A stretch of 5,356 nt of DNA from a bacterium (GTDB lineage: Bacteria > AUK180 > JAQVHJ01). This document shows, in pieces, positions 1 to 5,250 of this stretch. Under the pieces are notes generated by a model. That model had not been told where the DNA came from. It made no database searches and saw only the letters and a program-made list of their open reading frames with translations. Where the stretch lies: NCBI GenBank assembly GCA_028696285.1, contig JAQVHJ010000192.1, positions 1 through 5,356 of the forward strand, written 5' to 3'. The position numbers were made by a program, and so were the translations under genes. How positions within the stretch are numbered: the stretch's first letter is position 1; the number at the start of each line of letters is the position of its first letter.

Positions 1-1
1 T

Positions 2-181
2 GAACTTGTAGCCCACCGTGAAAAGCACAGGGAATTTATCTTGAAAGTAGAAAGCTTTACAGATGAAATGGACAGGAGCAAGATCGGACTATCATTACAA
101 GTGATGCGTTTCCTTGCAGATTGGCTGAAGGAGCATATTATCAATGAAGATCATAAGTACGTTCCATATTTAAAAAAATGA
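2..181 (+). CDS. Bacteriohemerythrin, C-terminal part (5' end outside window)
   Basis: This open frame enters from the left edge and ends at TGA 179-181, leaving 59 readable residues. Hemerythrins are four-helix bundles that bind O2 at a carboxylate-bridged di-iron centre. In bacteria they act as soluble O2 carriers or sensors, often in anaerobes and microaerophiles. Four expected iron ligands of the C-terminal half are visible at family spacing: His5 and His9 in HREKH (the HxxxH pair, His73/His77 in sipunculid numbering), and His45 with Asp50 in HIINED (the HxxxxD pair, His101/Asp106). The surrounding F-L-x-D-W-L-x-x-H-I and K-Y-x-P-Y-L pattern near the end is typical of single-domain bacteriohemerythrins. 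The N-terminal ligands lie outside the window, so a larger fusion, for example to a chemoreceptor, cannot be excluded. The stop overlaps the next start as ATGA, which implies coupled translation. Confidence 0.85.
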   Translation, partial: ELVAHREKHREFILKVESFTDEMDRSKIGLSLQVMRFLADWLKEHIINEDHKYVPYLKK

Positions 182-489
182 CAAAAACTAAATTCAGAAC
201 TTTATTAATTGATGATAAGAAGACGCATATCCGTACAGACAGGGTATGTCGAACCTTTGAAGAAGGTATTGAAGCACTTACAGGCGAAGGGCCGTGGAAT
301 ACCCTGTACCTTGATTTCGACCTGGATGATAAAGGTTCTCCGCCAAGAAACGGGATGAGTATCCTGGAATTTCTGAATAATAATCCGGAATATATTCCGG
401 ATGAAATTATTCCGATAAGCGCAAGTTCATCCTATAATTCTCTCTTATCGGAAAAGATAAGATTAATAATGAAAAAGAAGGTGTATTAA
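178..489 (+). CDS. Receiver-like protein, cyclic-phosphate-processing receiver (cREC) type
   Basis: This is a stand-alone 103-residue protein that looks like a compact receiver domain of the cREC group. It opens with a hydrophobic strand and acidic pair (LLIDD, Asp12-Asp13). A helix with R-T-F-E-E-G-I-E-A-L (25-34) follows, then a strand ending in Asp46 and Asp48 (LYLDFDLDD, 43-51), where a receiver carries its phospho-acceptor Asp. The PRNGMSILEFL segment (56-66) and a strand ending in Ile-Ser (80-81) complete the core. No clear C-terminal Lys-Pro of a classical response regulator is visible and there is no output domain. Function is not established; cREC proteins are predicted to handle cyclic phosphates or to signal, and the specific activity here is inference. 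The ATG overlaps the hemerythrin stop and has no obvious Shine-Dalgarno, so it probably depends on coupling. The next in-frame Met is residue 60, which would destroy the fold. The last residues are Lys-rich. Confidence 0.7.
   Translation: MTKTKFRTLLIDDKKTHIRTDRVCRTFEEGIEALTGEGPWNTLYLDFDLDDKGSPPRNGMSILEFLNNNPEYIPDEIIPISASSSYNSLLSEKIRLIMKKKVY
383..402. repeat. Perfect 20-bp palindrome inside the cREC gene
   Basis: The half-site ATCCGGAATA (383-392) is followed directly by its exact reverse complement (393-402), with no spacer. It lies within the codons for Asn-Pro-Glu-Tyr-Ile-Pro-Asp. It could be a protein-binding site or simply the result of codon choice. The TCCGGAATAT stem also occurs at 3062-3071 and 3839-3848, each time encoding Pro-Glu-Tyr, which favours codon usage as the origin of the half-site. 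Confidence 0.5.
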
Positions 490-491
490 AA

Positions 492-1049
492 ATGAAACCA
501 GTTTTGGCATTGAGCAAGGAACACAGGTCAATACGAAATTACTCACAGAAACCGATTCCCCCCAAAATGATCGGGAACATCTTGGAAGCAGCAGGACAAG
601 CGCCATCCGGGTTAAATAGGCAGCCATGGTTGTTTGCAGTTGTTGAAGATCCCGAACTGAAAAAACTTATACGTGAAGAATCGGAACGGGTGGAAGTAGA
701 ATTTTACAGGAAAATCACAGAGAAAACCAGAAAGGAATTTGAGGAGATGAAGTTAACGGTCAAGAAAGAGTTTTTAACAGAAGCCCCTGCATTGATTGCC
801 GTATTCTGCGATACAGAATCTACCTACTGCAAGGAATCTGTCTGGATAAGTATCGGATGGCTGCTATTAGCCGCAACAGAAGCAGGTTTATCAACCTTGA
901 CATATACTCCTAATGATTTAAGTTTTCTGAATAAATTATTGAATATTGATTACCGGTTCCATCCCGAAGTTATCATACCGATAGGGTATGGAGATAAGAA
1001 AGGAAGTAAATCCAGAAAAACATCGGATGAAATAATAAAATATTTTTGA
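492..1049 (+). CDS. Nitroreductase-family flavoprotein, iodotyrosine deiodinase (IYD)-like branch
   Basis: This is a 185-residue protein of the nitroreductase fold, a cytoplasmic homodimer binding FMN at the subunit interface. The FMN phosphate-binding signature is at 11-17 (HRSIRNY). The APSGLNRQPW loop is at 37-46, and the EAGLSTLTYTP strand at 130-140 is where flavin N5 is contacted. PIGYG (163-167) and RKTSDEI (175-181) close the domain. The last three segments resemble the IYD/dehalogenase-like branch (family patterns EAGLxTxTxTP, PVGYP, RKPLDxI) more than NfsB-type enzymes. Glu68, Tyr72 and Lys92 sit where IYD has the Glu-Tyr-Lys lid triad that holds the substrate zwitterion. The reaction is probably a flavin-dependent reduction; the substrate is unknown and dehalogenation is only a possibility. 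The start is supported by AAGGTG (478-483), 8 bases upstream. The gene begins 2 bases after the cREC stop, in the same operon. Confidence 0.85.
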   Translation: MKPVLALSKEHRSIRNYSQKPIPPKMIGNILEAAGQAPSGLNRQPWLFAVVEDPELKKLIREESERVEVEFYRKITEKTRKEFEEMKLTVKKEFLTEAPALIAVFCDTESTYCKESVWISIGWLLLAATEAGLSTLTYTPNDLSFLNKLLNIDYRFHPEVIIPIGYGDKKGSKSRKTSDEIIKYF

Positions 1050-1072
1050 TAATTTAAAATGCCGGATCTTTC

Positions 1073-1759
1073 ATGAATAAGATTTTTTACAAATTACAAA
1101 TTGCTGTTTTAAGTACTATTTTAATTCTTTTATTATTTGGCTGTCAGAAACCCGGTTCAAAAAAAATATTATATCTTCAGAGCACCGTAAATGATATTGT
1201 TTTTTCCGGAAGTTATATTTGGGGAATTGACTCAACAAACAGTAAACTATTGAAAATAAATCCTGAAACGGGGGAAATCGTATTTTCAACGATCATACTC
1301 GAAAAGGATCCCCGCTGTATTTCCTTTCATAACGGAGAATTTTGGGTCGCTTGCGGTACCGGAAAAATTGCAGTCATAAACGATCTTGGTGATTTTAAAA
1401 ATAGCCGGGACCTTCCGGATTTTAACCTGGGGCAGTTAAATATTACAGGTTTAACATGGTTAGGAAACAGATTATTTATTTTAAGCGGGAGTTATATTTT
1501 TGAGTTATATCCTGAAACATTACAGATTCGTAATAAAATGGACCTTCCATTAAGGATCTATGGCGCGATGTCTAATAACGGTAAGGATTTATTAATAATC
1601 AATTCAACAGGTTCTGTTTTAATGGTGGATCCTGACTGGGGGTATGTAACAGGAGAACGGAAATTTAAAATTACCGGAATCCCCTATGGAATTGATAAGA
1701 CAGAAGAATACTATATTATCACCATCCCCGCGGGGAAACGCATTCATTTTATAAAATAA
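1073..1759 (+). CDS. Lipoprotein with beta-propeller-like repeats, function unknown
   Basis: A 228-residue exported protein. Residues 1-23 are a signal peptide with a hydrophobic core (10-22) ending in the lipobox Leu21-Phe22-Gly23-Cys24; Phe at -2 is less usual but acceptable. The mature part consists of about five repeats of 35-40 residues, starting near 39, 80, 124, 162 and 203. Each has a turn, a strand such as F-W-V-A or L-F-I-L, a second strand carrying the hydrophobic x-I/V-x-P/D motif, and a connector (compare SGSYIWGID with SGSYIFELY, and NPETGEI with YPETLQI). This resembles YVTN/SMP-30/glutamine-cyclotransferase propellers, but no catalytic or metal-binding set is evident. Five blades is a minimal propeller, so the protein may be short or may pair with a partner. 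It is probably membrane-anchored, facing the periplasm or surface. The Shine-Dalgarno is weak (GGA 1064-1066). It lies 23 bp after the nitroreductase-like gene and probably ends that transcription unit. Confidence 0.7.
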   Translation: MNKIFYKLQIAVLSTILILLLFGCQKPGSKKILYLQSTVNDIVFSGSYIWGIDSTNSKLLKINPETGEIVFSTIILEKDPRCISFHNGEFWVACGTGKIAVINDLGDFKNSRDLPDFNLGQLNITGLTWLGNRLFILSGSYIFELYPETLQIRNKMDLPLRIYGAMSNNGKDLLIINSTGSVLMVDPDWGYVTGERKFKITGIPYGIDKTEEYYIITIPAGKRIHFIK

Positions 1760-1789
1760 GATTGATGATTTTCAATTATTTATGAACCT

Positions 1790-1803
1790 GGAAATAAATT
1801 TCC
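1790..1803. repeat. Short inverted repeat after the propeller lipoprotein
   Basis: GGAAAT and ATTTCC flank a 2-base centre (effectively a 5-bp stem with a 4-base loop), about 30 bases after the stop at 1759. There is no T-run directly behind it; the T6 run at 1834-1839 is 30 bases away. It is therefore at best a weak transcript-end or stability element. Confidence 0.3.
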
Positions 1804-1840
1804 CTGTGTCATATGTCATGGGCCGGCACCTTCTTTTTTC

Positions 1841-1869
1841 TTGACTAATTATTTTAGATATGTTAATAT
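1841..1869 (+). promoter_or_regulatory. Sigma70-type promoter for the methyltransferase/AKR-like operon
   Basis: The -35 box TTGACT (1841-1846, 5 of 6 to consensus) is followed by an exact 17-bp spacer and the -10 box TAATAT (1864-1869, 4 of 6). A TG dinucleotide at 1861-1862, one base before the -10, makes it an extended -10 promoter. Transcription should start near 1876, giving a leader of about 20 bases that contains the GGGAG ribosome-binding site (1883-1887) of the gene at 1897. It sits in the only sizeable gap between complete genes, so it marks the start of the right-hand transcription unit. Confidence 0.65.
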
Positions 1870-1896
1870 TTATTCTGAATCCGGGAGACAAGAAGT

Positions 1897-2898
1897 ATGG
1901 ATATTTTTACATGGCTTGAATTTCAAGTTAAGCCGAAGGCAGTTGATTCATCTGAATTTATTTACAATGAGATGGAATCACAGTCTGACATGACTCTCCC
2001 GATTATTTATCAGCCGTTCAATGTTAATAATAAATTGCATTGGGGTTCATTGGGTGAGATACTTGATTATTTATGTGCAACGGGTTGTTGGGGAAAAAAA
2101 GTTCTTGATTTCGGTCCCGGTGACGGCTGGCCGTCATTGTTAATGGCTTCGCATGTAGAAGAGATTACAGGAGTAGATGTCTCAACTAAAAGAATAGATG
2201 TTTGCAATGAAAATGCGGAACGGCTCGGGATAAAAAATGCAAGATTCATTACTGCTGATATTAATGAAGGGTTACCATTTGAAGATGCATCTTTTGATGC
2301 GATTGTTGCAGCTTCTGCGATTGAACAGACACCTAACCCGAGTTTAACCGTCAAGGTGCTTTACCGTATTTTGAAACCATCCGGTCGAATTCGCATGTTT
2401 TATGAAAGTTTGAAGATATATTCAGGAGAAAAGGAAAAGGAAGCATTCTTTATTGATCTCTCCAATAAATTTAAAACAAATTTAATTATTTTCAACAGAG
2501 ATATTAAAAGTGAAAAAGCGGTTCAGTATTTATTAAGTTTTAATATTTCTCGTGAAGAGTTGGAAGAATATTTCTCTTTAAAAAATGACGGGATAGATCT
2601 AACAGAAATATCTGAAGAATCGCTGCAATTTATAAAGAATAATCTTAAAGACTCGCGGAAATGTATTACTTATCACCCATCTGCATCTTCATGGGTTTCA
2701 ATGTTCAGGTCTGCAGGATTCACAAAAATAATTCCGTCAACAGAAGGCAGGTTATTCGCGAAGAAGTTATTTGACCTTCAAAAGGAACATCCGCAAACAG
2801 AAGAAGAATTGTTTCGATACTTACTTCCGATTATCAAGACAGCGGTATCTTTTGAAGTATCTCTTGATTCGGAACCAATGTTAACAATTATCAAATGA
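1897..2898 (+). CDS. Class I SAM-dependent methyltransferase, substrate unknown
   Basis: This 333-residue cytoplasmic protein has a Rossmann methyltransferase domain at about 45-175. Motif I is VLDFGPGDGW (69-78), the glycine loop that binds SAM. The acidic residue that binds the SAM ribose is Asp94 (ITGVDVS). Asp121 (ITADI) falls at the motif III position that contacts adenine. FDAIVAASAIEQTPNP (133-148) forms strand 4, with EQTP replacing the usual E-H-V. LYRILKPSGRIRM (about 155-167) is the post-motif strand. The SAM site looks intact, so the protein is probably active. The N-terminal 45 and C-terminal 160 residues are extra to the core, carry mixed helical sequence and should determine substrate choice; I recognise no specific family. 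The start is supported by GGGAG (1883-1887), nine bases upstream, and by the promoter in front. The stop codon forms part of the ribosome-binding site of the next gene. Confidence 0.85.
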   Translation: MDIFTWLEFQVKPKAVDSSEFIYNEMESQSDMTLPIIYQPFNVNNKLHWGSLGEILDYLCATGCWGKKVLDFGPGDGWPSLLMASHVEEITGVDVSTKRIDVCNENAERLGIKNARFITADINEGLPFEDASFDAIVAASAIEQTPNPSLTVKVLYRILKPSGRIRMFYESLKIYSGEKEKEAFFIDLSNKFKTNLIIFNRDIKSEKAVQYLLSFNISREELEEYFSLKNDGIDLTEISEESLQFIKNNLKDSRKCITYHPSASSWVSMFRSAGFTKIIPSTEGRLFAKKLFDLQKEHPQTEEELFRYLLPIIKTAVSFEVSLDSEPMLTIIK

Positions 2899-2903
2899 GG
2901 GAG
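2897..2903 (+). promoter_or_regulatory. Ribosome-binding site deciding the AKR-like start
   Basis: GAGGGAG lies between two in-frame ATG codons, 2895 and 2907. It can serve only the second: GAGG 2897-2900 is 6 bases upstream of 2907, whereas nothing similar precedes 2895. The first two bases of the site belong to the TGA of the upstream methyltransferase, which suits termination-reinitiation coupling. Confidence 0.6.
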
Positions 2904-2906
2904 AAA

Positions 2907-4040
2907 ATGGAATACCGCAAGCTTGGCCAAACCGATTTAAAAGTGAGCGCAATCAGTTTGGGAACGGAACATCTCTGGTGCAAGAAATTAGATTTAATGA
3001 ATTCTGTCATTTCACATTCTATTGATAACGGGATAAATTATTTTGATGTGGTCTTCAGTTTTCCGGAATATCTCCGGAACTTAGGAACGTGTTTTAAAGG
3101 CAAGCGTGATAAAGTCTATTTAACCGGGCATCTCCGTTCCGGCACACACGGGGAACGCGAGCATAAATACCGGTTGACAACAAATGTTAAGGAATCCGAG
3201 AAGTATTTCAACCGTGTACTTAAGGAGCTTCAGACGGAGTATGTTGATGTAGCTTTCATACAGATGGTCAATGCTCTGGATGATTATCATAAGGTAATTG
3301 AACCCGGGGGAGTTCTTGATTTAGCATTACGGCTAAAGAAGGAAGGTAAACTCCGGTATATCGGAATGAGCATGCATAAACCTGCTGCTGCTCTTGAAGC
3401 TGTTAAGAGCGGGAAGATAGATGTATTAATGTACCCAATAAATATTGCCTGGGACCTTCAGCCGGGACGCAAGGAAGTATGTTCCGCTTGTTTTAAGGAG
3501 AAGGTGGGGTTGGTAGCAATGAAAGGTTTTGCCGGGGGAAGGTTATTCCTGAAACAGGCAGTAGTTCGGTTCACGCCGACACAATGCCTGAGTTATATCC
3601 TTTCACAGAAGGGCGTAACCAATGTCGTGATCGGACCCTCCGATGTTGAGCAGCTGAAGGAATCTCTGCATTATAATGAAGCGTCGAAAAAGGAAAAGGA
3701 ATACAAATATCTAATTTCCAAATTAAATGAAGAATACAGCGGGATCTGCATTTACTGCAGTCACTGTCAGCCGTGTCCCGCAAATATAGATATTGCTTCC
3801 GTATTCAGAAATTATGATTTGAAGATGATGAAAAAGAGTCCGGAATATAAGAAGGCACTTAAGAAGACCGATGAAAAGGTCAGGTTCATTAAACCCGCAT
3901 GGATCCGTGAGAAACCGGCAGCTGTAAAGAAGATGAAGGGAAAACCCCAGGAGTGTTTGGAATGCGGGGTATGCATGGAAAGATGTCCGTTTGATGTGGA
4001 TATAATTTCAAAAATGAAACAGGTTGCAAAATCAAAATGA
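2907..4040 (+). CDS. Aldo/keto-reductase-like barrel with C-terminal two-cluster [4Fe-4S] ferredoxin domain; AKR tetrad degenerate
   Basis: This protein has 377 residues from ATG 2907; four more if ATG 2895, overlapping the upstream stop, is used. The N-terminus EYRKLGQTDLKVSAISLG (2-19) is the classical AKR opening, so 2907 is preferred. A TIM barrel follows to about 260, including VDVAFIQ (113-119), an R-Y-I-G-M-S strand and VVIGPSDVEQLKESL, the AKR cofactor-side loop. The tail carries CxxCxxCxxCP (Cys281, 284, 287, 290) and CxxCxxxCP-type CLECGVCMERCP (Cys350, 353, 356, 360), enough for two [4Fe-4S] clusters as in COG1453-type AKR-ferredoxins. The AKR tetrad Asp-Tyr-Lys-His aligns with Asp47, Phe52, His75 and Gln119, so three residues are lost. 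Classical NADPH carbonyl reduction is therefore doubtful. The protein may do other redox chemistry or have a binding role using the clusters. It sits between two methyltransferase genes and overlaps the next one by 4 bases. Confidence 0.85.
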   Translation: MEYRKLGQTDLKVSAISLGTEHLWCKKLDLMNSVISHSIDNGINYFDVVFSFPEYLRNLGTCFKGKRDKVYLTGHLRSGTHGEREHKYRLTTNVKESEKYFNRVLKELQTEYVDVAFIQMVNALDDYHKVIEPGGVLDLALRLKKEGKLRYIGMSMHKPAAALEAVKSGKIDVLMYPINIAWDLQPGRKEVCSACFKEKVGLVAMKGFAGGRLFLKQAVVRFTPTQCLSYILSQKGVTNVVIGPSDVEQLKESLHYNEASKKEKEYKYLISKLNEEYSGICIYCSHCQPCPANIDIASVFRNYDLKMMKKSPEYKKALKKTDEKVRFIKPAWIREKPAAVKKMKGKPQECLECGVCMERCPFDVDIISKMKQVAKSK

Positions 4041-4852
4041 AAGATGAATTAAAAAAGGCAGAAGAAGGAAATAAAAAGTTCTGGGATGAAGTAACACCCG
4101 TACATTACAAGTCTTATAATGTTGATGAATTCCGCTCAGGAAAATCTACCCTGGATTCTATCCAACTGAAAGATCTTGGAAATGTTAAGGGGAAGAAACT
4201 TCTCCATCTCCAGTGTCATTTCGGATTGGATACCTTATCCTGGGTTCGTGAAGGTGCAGCTGCAACAGGAGTTGATTTTTCAGAGAAGTCAATTAAACTC
4301 GCGAATAGAATAAAAGCTGAAGTTGGATTATCAGCTGAGTTTATCTGCTGCAATATTTACGATTTAAAAAAACATTTAGATAAGAAAGACGAGTTTGATA
4401 TCGTTTATACTTCGCAGGGAGTATTATGCTGGCTGAAGGATTTGAAAGCCTTGGCGGAACTTATCAGTTATTATTTGAAACCAGGCGGATTTTTCTATAT
4501 CATGGAAGGCCATCCGTTCTCTATGGTATTTAATAATGAGAAAGAAGGGGAGATGGAAATTCATTATCCCTATTTCCATTCAGATGAACCTATTATTGAG
4601 GAAGAGACTTATTCCGATTATTCGGACAGGAGTTATTTCCCTGAAAACCCGACTTTTGAATGGGTGTGGAGTTTGAGCGATGTTTTTAATTCATTAATCA
4701 ATGCAGGCCTTACGATTATTGAATTTAATGAGCATGATAAATTGTTCTACAGGGCATTCCCGGGAATGGTCAAAGATGAAGAAGGCTGGTGGATCCTTCC
4801 TAAATTCAGGGGTAAAATCCCTTTAAACTTTACATTAAAATGCAGAAAGTAA
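4037..4852 (+). CDS. Class I SAM-dependent methyltransferase, second and distinct family
   Basis: A 271-residue cytoplasmic methyltransferase. A leader helix contains the N-K-K-F-W-D-E segment (12-18). Motif I is LLHLQCHFGLDT (55-66), an unusual form in which Gln-Cys-His-Phe-Gly replaces the common D-x-G-x-G. This form is typical of one widespread uncharacterised group with the pattern LHLQCxxGxDT. The acidic ribose-binding residue is Asp80 (ATGVDFS), motif III lies in CCNIYDL near 110-116, strand 4 is FDIVYTSQGVLCWLKD, and LKPGGFFYIMEGHPF follows. The C-terminal third, rich in Tyr, Glu and Trp, is probably the substrate lid. Gene fusion or truncation is not seen. It shares little with the methyltransferase two genes upstream, so this is not a recent duplication. 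The ATG overlaps the AKR-like stop (ATGA, 4037-4040) with no good Shine-Dalgarno, indicating coupled translation. Substrate unknown. Confidence 0.85.
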   Translation: MKDELKKAEEGNKKFWDEVTPVHYKSYNVDEFRSGKSTLDSIQLKDLGNVKGKKLLHLQCHFGLDTLSWVREGAAATGVDFSEKSIKLANRIKAEVGLSAEFICCNIYDLKKHLDKKDEFDIVYTSQGVLCWLKDLKALAELISYYLKPGGFFYIMEGHPFSMVFNNEKEGEMEIHYPYFHSDEPIIEEETYSDYSDRSYFPENPTFEWVWSLSDVFNSLINAGLTIIEFNEHDKLFYRAFPGMVKDEEGWWILPKFRGKIPLNFTLKCRK

Positions 4853-4862
4853 GGAGTTATCT

Positions 4863-5186
4863 ATGAAAAAAATATCATTGATATTTATTTTAATTTTAAT
4901 GATTTGTTTTGTTCTTTCATGTGGAAAGAATCATGAAGAGTACAAGATAGAAACGGAAAAGAGGGAAGCATGTTCAGGGAACTTGAGGGATATAGGAAAT
5001 GCAATTTACAGTTATGAACTCAGTAATAACAAGCTTCCTGAAAATCTTGAGATTCTTATTGAGCAGCATCATTTAAAATCCCTTCCCGTCTGTCCAATTT
5101 CCGGAGAAGCTTATGTTTACGAGAAGAAGAGCGCTTCATATAAGGTGCTATGCCCCAATCCGGAAAAGCATGTTGGGTTGCTGTGA
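4863..5186 (+). CDS. Small lipoprotein with pseudopilin-like soluble domain
   Basis: A 107-residue exported protein. Residues 1-19 form a Lys-initiated hydrophobic signal ending in the lipobox Val17-Leu18-Ser19-Cys20, predicting signal peptidase II cleavage and lipid anchoring at Cys20. The mature part reads like the soluble half of a type IV pilin/pseudopilin: ACSGNLRDIGNAIYSYELSN (37-56), a P-E-N-L-E-I-L helix, LKSLPVCPISGEAYVY with a conserved Cys-Pro, and a late Cys before His (VLCPNPEKH). The pattern C-x2-N-L-x2-I-x2-A-x3-Y with P-x-CP is common in pilin-like proteins, but the type III (prepilin) signal is replaced here by a lipoprotein signal. No pilus assembly genes are present. The start is strongly supported by AAGGAG (4851-4856), six bases upstream, which overlaps the preceding stop. 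Its relation to the methyltransferase/AKR-like genes is unclear; it may simply be the last gene of the operon. Confidence 0.7.
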   Translation: MKKISLIFILILMICFVLSCGKNHEEYKIETEKREACSGNLRDIGNAIYSYELSNNKLPENLEILIEQHHLKSLPVCPISGEAYVYEKKSASYKVLCPNPEKHVGLL

Positions 5187-5213
5187 ATCAAGAGTAGATT
5201 GAAAAAACTATAT

Positions 5214-5229
5214 TATGATACCGATCATA
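5214..5229. promoter_or_regulatory. Inverted repeat upstream of flavodoxin, possible operator
   Basis: TATGAT (5214-5219) and ATCATA (5224-5229) are exact complements around ACCG, 21 bases before the preferred flavodoxin ATG. The left arm also resembles a -10 hexamer (5 of 6), but no -35 at proper distance is visible. It is too AT-rich and lacks a T-run, so it is not a convincing terminator. The spacing does not fit a Fur box. An operator role is speculative. Confidence 0.3.
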
Positions 5230-5250
5230 TTGTGCATGAATAAAAAGAAA

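Noticed and set aside
1059..1076. Five-codon mini-ORF (MPDLS) whose stop overlaps the lipoprotein ATG
   Set aside because: It has no ribosome-binding site and is short enough to arise by chance; no leader-peptide or attenuator structure accompanies it.
1805..1840. Possible terminator ending in the T6 run at 1834-1839
   Set aside because: The GC-rich stretch before the T-run (GGGCCGGCACC) does not fold into a stable stem-loop, and the inverted repeat at 1790-1803 is too far upstream.
2067..2354. Minus-strand open frame of 95 codons inside the first methyltransferase
   Set aside because: It lies fully opposite a well-supported methyltransferase core, has no recognisable domain or ribosome-binding site, and reads as low-information Ser/Ala/Pro-rich sequence expected of an antisense shadow.
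2895..2897. Upstream ATG as start of the AKR-like gene
   Set aside because: It overlaps the previous stop but has no Shine-Dalgarno, and it adds MREK before the family-typical MEYRKLG start; ATG 2907 has GAGGGAG in front. It remains possible.
3061..3079. TTCCGGA / TCCGGAA inverted repeat with 5-base centre, and the 10-mer TCCGGAATAT shared with 384-393 and 3839-3848
   Set aside because: All three copies encode Pro-Glu-Tyr with the same preferred codons, so coding constraint explains them without a dispersed repeat family.
3571..3783. Minus-strand open frame of 70 codons inside the AKR-like gene
   Set aside because: It is opposite the barrel end and first Cys cluster of a conserved protein; its Cys/Arg-rich translation is a by-product of the opposite strand.
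5199..5219. Promoter for flavodoxin using TTGAAA (5199-5204) and TATGAT (5214-5219)
   Set aside because: The hexamers are only 9 bp apart, far from the 16-18 bp required, and no alternative -35 is well placed.
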